A DNA stretch of 15,818 nt. Origin: Clostridiales bacterium. Lineage in GTDB: Bacteria; Bacillota; Clostridia; Christensenellales; Aristaeellaceae. The position numbers and the translations under genes are program-made. Positions within the stretch are counted from its first letter, which is position 1. Every line of letters starts with the position of its first letter. The stretch is from NCBI GenBank assembly GCA_004552515.1, contig SFOF01000027.1, positions 1 through 15,818 on the forward strand, written 5' to 3'. Shown piece after piece: positions 12,135-15,818 of this stretch. Below the pieces are notes generated by a model. It saw only the letters and a list, made by a program, of their open reading frames with translations. It had not been told where the DNA came from and did not search any database.

Positions 12135-14081
12135 TCAGCGCTTCGGACGCTTCGAATCGGACGCGGGCTTCCGGCTGCTTCCGGCTCGGCCGCGTCTGTT
12201 CTGCGGGGCGCTTTCGCGGCGGTCGTTTGGGCGCGCGTTTTTGCCGGCCCGGCCCGGCTTCTGCGGGGCGGCGGGGGAAGCGGCATGGGCGCGTTCGGGG
12301 CGAATCAGGCAGTCGGGGCCGAAGCCGATCAGATCGGTGCGCCCGGCCTTTCGGAGCGCCTTGACGACCAGCTCGCGGTTCTGCGGCAGGAAATACTGCA
12401 TCAGCGCGCGCTGCATGGCCTTTTCCTCGGGAGAACGGGGCACGTACACCTCGCTCATGTCGCGCGGATCAAGGCCGGTATAGAACATCGCCGTGGACAG
12501 CGTGCCCGGCGTGGGATAGAAGTCCTGCACCTGCTCGGGGCGATGGCCGCTGCGGCGGATGTAGAGCGCCAGCTCGATCGCGTCGTTCAGCGTGCAGCCC
12601 GGATGGCTGGACATATAGTAGGGCACGAGGTACTGGTCGGTTCCGGCCTGCTGGTTGGCCCTTTTGTAGGCCTCGACGAAGCGGTTGTACACCTCGACCG
12701 GCGGCTTGCCCATCGTGCGCAGCACACGCGGCGCGACGTGCTCGGGCGCGACCTTCAGCTGGCCGCTGACGTGATGGCGCACCAGCTCGTTGAGGAAGGC
12801 GGGGCTTTTGTCGGCCAGCAGATAGTCGAAGCGGATGCCGGAGCGGATGAACACCTTCTTTACGCCTGGCAGCGCGCGCAGCTCGCGCAGGAGCGATATG
12901 TAGTCGCTGTGGTCGGCCACCAGATTTCGGCAGGGCGTGGGGAAGAGACACTGGCGGTTCTTGCACGCGCCGCGCTTGAGCTGGCCGTCGCAGGCAGGGC
13001 GGCGGAAGTTGGCCGTGGGGCCGCCCACGTCGTGGATATAGCCCTTAAAGTCGGGCAGCTTCGTGAGCTTTTTCGCCTCGGCGATGACCGATTCATGGCT
13101 GCGCGCCGTGACGATGCGCCCCTGATGGAACGTCAGCGCGCAGAACGAGCACGCGCCGTAGCAGCCGCGCACATGGGCGATGGAAAACTCGACTTCCTTG
13201 AGCGCGGGGATGCCGCCCAGGCTGTCGTACATCGGGTGCCACGCGCGCACATAGGGCAGGGCGTAGGTGTCGTCCAGCTCCTTCTGAGAAAGCGGCATGG
13301 CCGGCGGGTTGGCGATCAGATAGCGCGCGCCGTGCTTCTGACAGATGCCGCGCCCGCGCACGGGATCCTGCTCGTCGTACTGAACCTTGAAAGCGCGCGC
13401 ATAGGCCTTCTTGTCGGCGGCGACCTCCTCAGCCGATTCGATCGTGACGTAGGACGGCTCGATCTCGCGGGACATGACGCACGTTCCGGGGATGCGCATA
13501 TCGTGGAAGGGCACGCCGCTCTCCAGCGCGCGCACCGTCTCCAATATAATGCGCTCGCCCATGCCGTACATCAGCACGTCCGCGCCCGAATCGACGAGGA
13601 TCGAGTTGCGCACGCGGTCGTCCCAGTAGTCATAGTGCGCGAACCGGCGCAGCGATGCCTCCACGCCGCCGATGAGGATCGGAATGCTGCCATAGGCCTC
13701 GCGGATGCGGTTGCAATACACGATGACGGCGCGGTCGGGACGATAGCCCGCGCGGCCGCCGGGGGAATACGCGTCCTCGCTGCGGCGCTTTTTCGCGGCG
13801 GTATAGTGGTTTACCATCGAGTCGATCACGCCCGAGGTGACCAGAAAGCCCAGCCGCGGGCGGCCGAACAGCTTGAACGCCTCGCAGTCGTGGTATTCCG
13901 GCTGCGGCAGCATGGCCACCTTGTAGCCAGCCTTTTCCAGCACACGCGATATGATGGCCAACCCGAACGAGGGATGATCGACATAAGCGTCGCCGGTGAC
14001 GAACACGAAATCCGGCTGATCCCAGCCGCGCGCGGCGACGTCCTCGGGGCAGACCGGCAAAAACGGATTAGACAAGCGCAT
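12135..14081 (-). CDS. YgiQ-family radical SAM protein
   Basis: 648 residues from ATG 14081. The N-terminal YgiQ domain has PFLPVCPEDVAARGWDQPDFV, then VTGDAYVDHPSFG (28-40) and LIGGVEASLRRFAHYDYWDD. The radical SAM core has the cluster motif C307-YGA-C311-SF-C314 in HVRGCYGACSFCALTFHQG, which binds a [4Fe-4S] cluster and SAM. It is followed by VGGPTANF, a cysteine-rich segment RGACKNRQCLFPTPCRNL that may hold a second cluster, APEHVAPRVLRTMGKP and the DUF3362 end QDFYPTPGTLSTAMFYTGLDP. The last 60 residues are a basic, disordered R/K/P/A tail. The reaction is unknown. GGGAGG is 2 bases from ATG 14081 but 8 from TTG 14075, so the true start may be TTG. The open frame reaching 14153 lies in operator sequence and is not coding. 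Confidence 0.92.
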   Translation of the reverse strand: MRLSNPFLPVCPEDVAARGWDQPDFVFVTGDAYVDHPSFGLAIISRVLEKAGYKVAMLPQPEYHDCEAFKLFGRPRLGFLVTSGVIDSMVNHYTAAKKRRSEDAYSPGGRAGYRPDRAVIVYCNRIREAYGSIPILIGGVEASLRRFAHYDYWDDRVRNSILVDSGADVLMYGMGERIILETVRALESGVPFHDMRIPGTCVMSREIEPSYVTIESAEEVAADKKAYARAFKVQYDEQDPVRGRGICQKHGARYLIANPPAMPLSQKELDDTYALPYVRAWHPMYDSLGGIPALKEVEFSIAHVRGCYGACSFCALTFHQGRIVTARSHESVIAEAKKLTKLPDFKGYIHDVGGPTANFRRPACDGQLKRGACKNRQCLFPTPCRNLVADHSDYISLLRELRALPGVKKVFIRSGIRFDYLLADKSPAFLNELVRHHVSGQLKVAPEHVAPRVLRTMGKPPVEVYNRFVEAYKRANQQAGTDQYLVPYYMSSHPGCTLNDAIELALYIRRSGHRPEQVQDFYPTPGTLSTAMFYTGLDPRDMSEVYVPRSPEEKAMQRALMQYFLPQNRELVVKALRKAGRTDLIGFGPDCLIRPERAHAASPAAPQKPGRAGKNARPNDRRESAPQNRRGRAGSSRKPASDSKRPKR

Positions 14082-14092
14082 ATCCTCCCATG

Positions 14093-14173
14093 AAACAGAC
14101 CGAAGTTCGAAAACAGCACATCTATAAACGACCAAAGTCTGTTTTAATGCCAAATACAGACTTCAGTCTGCTT
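14093..14173. promoter_or_regulatory. Three phased imperfect palindromes upstream of ygiQ, likely repressor operators
   Basis: Site 1 (14154-14173) has the perfect core CAGACT-TC-AGTCTG. Site 2 (14125-14144) and site 3 (14093-14112) share AAACAGAC followed by a degenerate second half. Centres are 29 and 32 bases apart, about three helical turns. The sites lie between 12 and 92 bases before the ygiQ ATG and overlap where its promoter must be. Length and form suit TetR-type operators. Confidence 0.55.
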
Positions 14174-14223
14174 TGAAACTCTAAAACCATTCTATCATAC
14201 ATTTTAGCATCGAAAACGCCAAA

Positions 14224-14263
14224 ATGCAAGCCGGATTTGTCAGCTTTCCGGCGGTGCTTGCAT
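14224..14263. promoter_or_regulatory. Long inverted repeat between divergent genes
   Basis: Nested arms ATGCAA/TTGCAT (14224-14229, 14258-14263) and GCCGGA/TCCGGC (14230-14235, 14247-14252) with a 5-base bulge. It lies directly upstream of the -10-like TATAAA of the plus-strand gene, so it may be an operator or an insulating hairpin. Confidence 0.45.
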
Positions 14264-14268
14264 ATAAA
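14237..14268 (+). promoter_or_regulatory. Possible promoter of the USP-like gene
   Basis: TATAAA (14263-14268) lies 24 bases before the ATG; a TTGTCA (14237-14242) is 20 bases upstream of it, longer than ideal. It is embedded in the inverted repeat at 14224-14263. Confidence 0.4.
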
Positions 14269-14291
14269 TAGAGCGGAAGGGGTGCGTGGAG

Positions 14292-14672
14292 ATGGAAGGA
14301 AGCTGCGTGACGGTATGCGTGCGGCGCGCGGATGCGGGGCTGTGGCCGCTTGTGCGGGCCGGACGGCATCTGGCCGATCAGAGCGGACGGGCGCTGCGCA
14401 TACTGCTGTTTCAGGATCAGTCGGCGCGCGGGCGGGGCGAGGCGCTTGAGTACGCCTTTTCCTGCGCGCGGGGGGCGGACGCGGATCTGGACGCGTGCTA
14501 TACCGGCGACGAGGAGCGCATGAAGGCGTATATGCGGCGCGGCACGGCGCTATTGCTGATTGACGCGGGCGACGAGGGTCTGCTGCGGCTGGGGCAGGCG
14601 GCGTTTTCGGGGCGCGGCGAGGGCCTGAATGAGGGCGGCGAGACGCGGGTTCGGGCGCTCATGCGCGTTTGA
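14292..14672 (+). CDS. Small protein of unknown function with possible USP-like fold
   Basis: 126 residues from ATG 14292; AAGGGG is 9 bases upstream, against only 3 for the GTG at 14286. The order is strand (VTVCVRR), helix (GLWPLVRAGRHLADQSG), strand (ALRILLFQD), a helix (GEALEYAFSCARG), DADLDACYTGDEERMKAYMRRG, then strand ALLLIDAG. This fits a small alpha/beta fold like the universal stress protein domain; the start resembles the VCVxxxxxCxxLIRAGxxLA pattern of USP-like domains of KdpD. The ATP-binding GxxG loop is not evident. The C-terminal 35 residues are glycine- and arginine-rich and look unstructured. It is divergent from ygiQ and 126 bases before the nucleotidyltransferase, without a clear terminator between. 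The gene is probably real; the fold is a guess. Confidence 0.55.
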   Translation: MEGSCVTVCVRRADAGLWPLVRAGRHLADQSGRALRILLFQDQSARGRGEALEYAFSCARGADADLDACYTGDEERMKAYMRRGTALLLIDAGDEGLLRLGQAAFSGRGEGLNEGGETRVRALMRV

Positions 14673-14737
14673 GGGGCGTTCTTTTCAAATCGGGCGACGC
14701 TTTGATGAATAAAGCAAAAATGAAACGGTCATGATAA

Positions 14738-14779
14738 GCGCATGGAAATATGCGGCAGGAACAGATTCTGTCCGCGCAT
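14738..14779 (+). promoter_or_regulatory. Alternative hairpins in the nucleotidyltransferase leader
   Basis: ATGCGG (14750-14755) can pair either with GCGCAT (14738-14743) or with CCGCGCAT (14772-14779). The second structure encloses ACAGA/TCTGT and ends 4 bases before the ribosome site. A switchable leader is possible but unproven. Confidence 0.25.
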
Positions 14780-14798
14780 TGACGGAGGGATTGCGATT

Positions 14799-15818
14799 AT
14801 GAAGGCGATTATCATGGCGGGGGGCGAAGGCAGCCGGCTGCGTCCCTTAACGTGCGGTCGGCCCAAGCCCATGGTGCCGCTGATGGACAGGCCGGTGCTG
14901 AGCTACTCGCTGGAGCTGCTTGAGCGCCACGGCATACGCGAGGCCGCGGCGACGCTGATGTATCTGCCCGAGAGCGTTACGAGCTGGCTGGGCGACGGCG
15001 CGCGCTTCGGGATGAACGTGCGCTACTATATAGAAGAAACGCCGCTCGGCACGGCGGGCAGCGTGCGTCAGGCGCGCGATTTTCTGGACGAGACGTTCGT
15101 CGTGCTCTCGGGCGACGGCGTGACCGACTGCGATCTCACGGCGGCGTATCAGTGGCATAAGCGGCAGGGCGCGCTGGCTACGATCGTCATAAAGCACGTC
15201 GAAAATCCGCTCGAGTACGGCGTGGTCATCGCCGATTCGGACGGACGCGTGAAGCGCTTTGTCGAAAAGCCGGGCTGGGGCGAGGTGTTTTCCGACACGG
15301 TCAACACGGGTATATACATCCTCGAGCCGCAGGTGCTGGACATGATTCCCGAAAAGACGCCCTATGATTTCAGCCGCGATCTGTTCCCGAAGCTGCTCAA
15401 GCGGGGGGACGGGCTGTGCGCCTGGACGATGAGCGGCTACTGGTGCGATATCGGCGACGTGGCGGCCTATCTGAAGGCGCATATCGACGCGATGGACGGC
15501 CGCATCAATCTGAGCGTGAATTGCAGGCCGGGCGGCGTGCTGCGTATGCCCGGCGCGCGGGTGGATCGCGGCGCGGTGCTCGAGGGGCCGTGCTTCATCG
15601 GCGAGGACGCGGTGATCGAGGCGGGCGCGCGCGTGGGGGCCTACAGCGTCGTGGGCGCGCGCAGCGTGGTGTCGTCGGGCGCGAGTCTCAAGCGCGCGGT
15701 GCTGTGGGAGGACGCGCATATCGACCGCGGCGTTCAGGCGCGTTCGTGCGTGCTGACCGACGGCGCGCGCATGGAGGCGGGCAGCGCGGCGTTTGAGGAG
15801 AGCGTGCTGGGCGAGGAC
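14799..15818 (+). CDS. Mannose-1-phosphate guanylyltransferase-like nucleotidyltransferase, 3' end missing
   Basis: 340 codons are present and the frame is still open at the right edge. Residues 1-235 are an NTP-transferase domain: the nucleotide loop MAGGEGSRLRPLTCGRPKPMVPL, then EETPLGTAGSV, VLSGDGVTD (the metal-binding aspartate), ENPLEYGVVI, FVEKPGWGEVFSDTVNTGIYIL and GYWCDIGDVAAYLKAH. From about 250 a left-handed beta-helix of hexapeptide repeats begins (GAVLEGPCFIGEDAVIEAGARVGAY in part). The combination is that of GDP-mannose or related sugar-nucleotide synthesis enzymes. In many Clostridia a phosphomannomutase/phosphoglucomutase domain follows, so the full protein may be bifunctional; that part is outside the window. 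GGAGGG is 9 bases before ATG. The sugar cannot be fixed from sequence alone. Confidence 0.9.
   Translation, partial: MKAIIMAGGEGSRLRPLTCGRPKPMVPLMDRPVLSYSLELLERHGIREAAATLMYLPESVTSWLGDGARFGMNVRYYIEETPLGTAGSVRQARDFLDETFVVLSGDGVTDCDLTAAYQWHKRQGALATIVIKHVENPLEYGVVIADSDGRVKRFVEKPGWGEVFSDTVNTGIYILEPQVLDMIPEKTPYDFSRDLFPKLLKRGDGLCAWTMSGYWCDIGDVAAYLKAHIDAMDGRINLSVNCRPGGVLRMPGARVDRGAVLEGPCFIGEDAVIEAGARVGAYSVVGARSVVSSGASLKRAVLWEDAHIDRGVQARSCVLTDGARMEAGSAAFEESVLGED

Noticed and set aside
12135..12320. The basic tail of YgiQ as a separate small gene or fusion
   Set aside because: The frame is continuous with the radical SAM protein, and disordered basic tails of this sort are common in the family.
11859..14093. 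A 744-codon open frame on the plus strand opposite ygiQ
   Set aside because: It is the mirror of the highly GC-biased ygiQ frame. It has no ribosome site and low-complexity composition, and the minus strand carries clear radical SAM motifs.
14847..15719. A 290-codon minus-strand frame opposite the nucleotidyltransferase
   Set aside because: The plus strand has intact nucleotidyltransferase motifs, a ribosome site and an open frame to the edge; the reverse frame is Arg/His/Ala-rich without motifs.

Overview
The window looks like chromosomal DNA from a fairly GC-rich anaerobic Bacillota (class Clostridia, probably an uncultured gut-type lineage). The evidence is the strong AGGAGG-type ribosome sites, intrinsic terminators with U-tracts, a 136-residue peptide deformylase of the clostridial GMAANMIG type, a TM1266-type ACT regulator, HMA2-domain proteins, a Gram-positive lipoprotein amidase and an AroE-AroK fusion. 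No tRNA, rRNA, IS element, CRISPR array or prophage gene was recognised. The genus cannot be named from this sequence.

Layout. 1-1046 (+): the 3' part of a fused shikimate dehydrogenase-shikimate kinase gene, cut by the left edge, with its own terminator. 1381-2157 (-): a secreted protein with two chagasin-like (I42 protease inhibitor) domains. 2036-4679 (-): a compact operon of small HMA2-domain and membrane proteins related to heavy-metal P-type ATPases but without any ATPase catalytic domain. Several of its frames carry lesions. 4884-5564 (-): peptide deformylase and a TM1266-like ACT regulator. 5626-6936 (-): an AI-2E family permease with a near-consensus promoter. 7198-8974 (-): a short KdpD-type histidine kinase and KdpE-type response regulator, translationally coupled, with no kdpFABC in view. 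9197-9349 (+): a 50-residue single-helix membrane protein with its own promoter element and terminator. 9412-9915 (-): a GreA-type elongation factor. 9963-11789 (-): a lipoprotein N-acetylmuramoyl-L-alanine amidase preceded by a TetR regulator. 12135-14081 (-): a YgiQ-type radical SAM protein. 14292-14672 (+): a small protein with a possible USP-like fold. 14799 to the right edge (+): a mannose-1-phosphate guanylyltransferase-like nucleotidyltransferase, cut by the edge.

How the genes fit together. Most of the window is housekeeping: aromatic amino acid synthesis, N-terminal processing, transcript cleavage, cell-wall hydrolysis and sugar-nucleotide synthesis. The unusual part is the HMA2 locus. 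It encodes an HMA2 protein with a membrane tail, a short HMA2 protein with an in-frame stop at codon 5, a 115-residue piece that joins an HMA2-like start directly to what resembles the last two membrane helices of a CtpC-like P1B-ATPase, an HMA2 protein with what resembles ATPase helices M1-M4, and a small one-helix protein whose stop codon appears lost. Either this is a metal-transport operon that lost its ATPase core and is decaying, or it is an ATPase-free membrane HMA2 system. The second regulatory point of interest is a set of three phased imperfect palindromes upstream of ygiQ that look like TetR-type operators.
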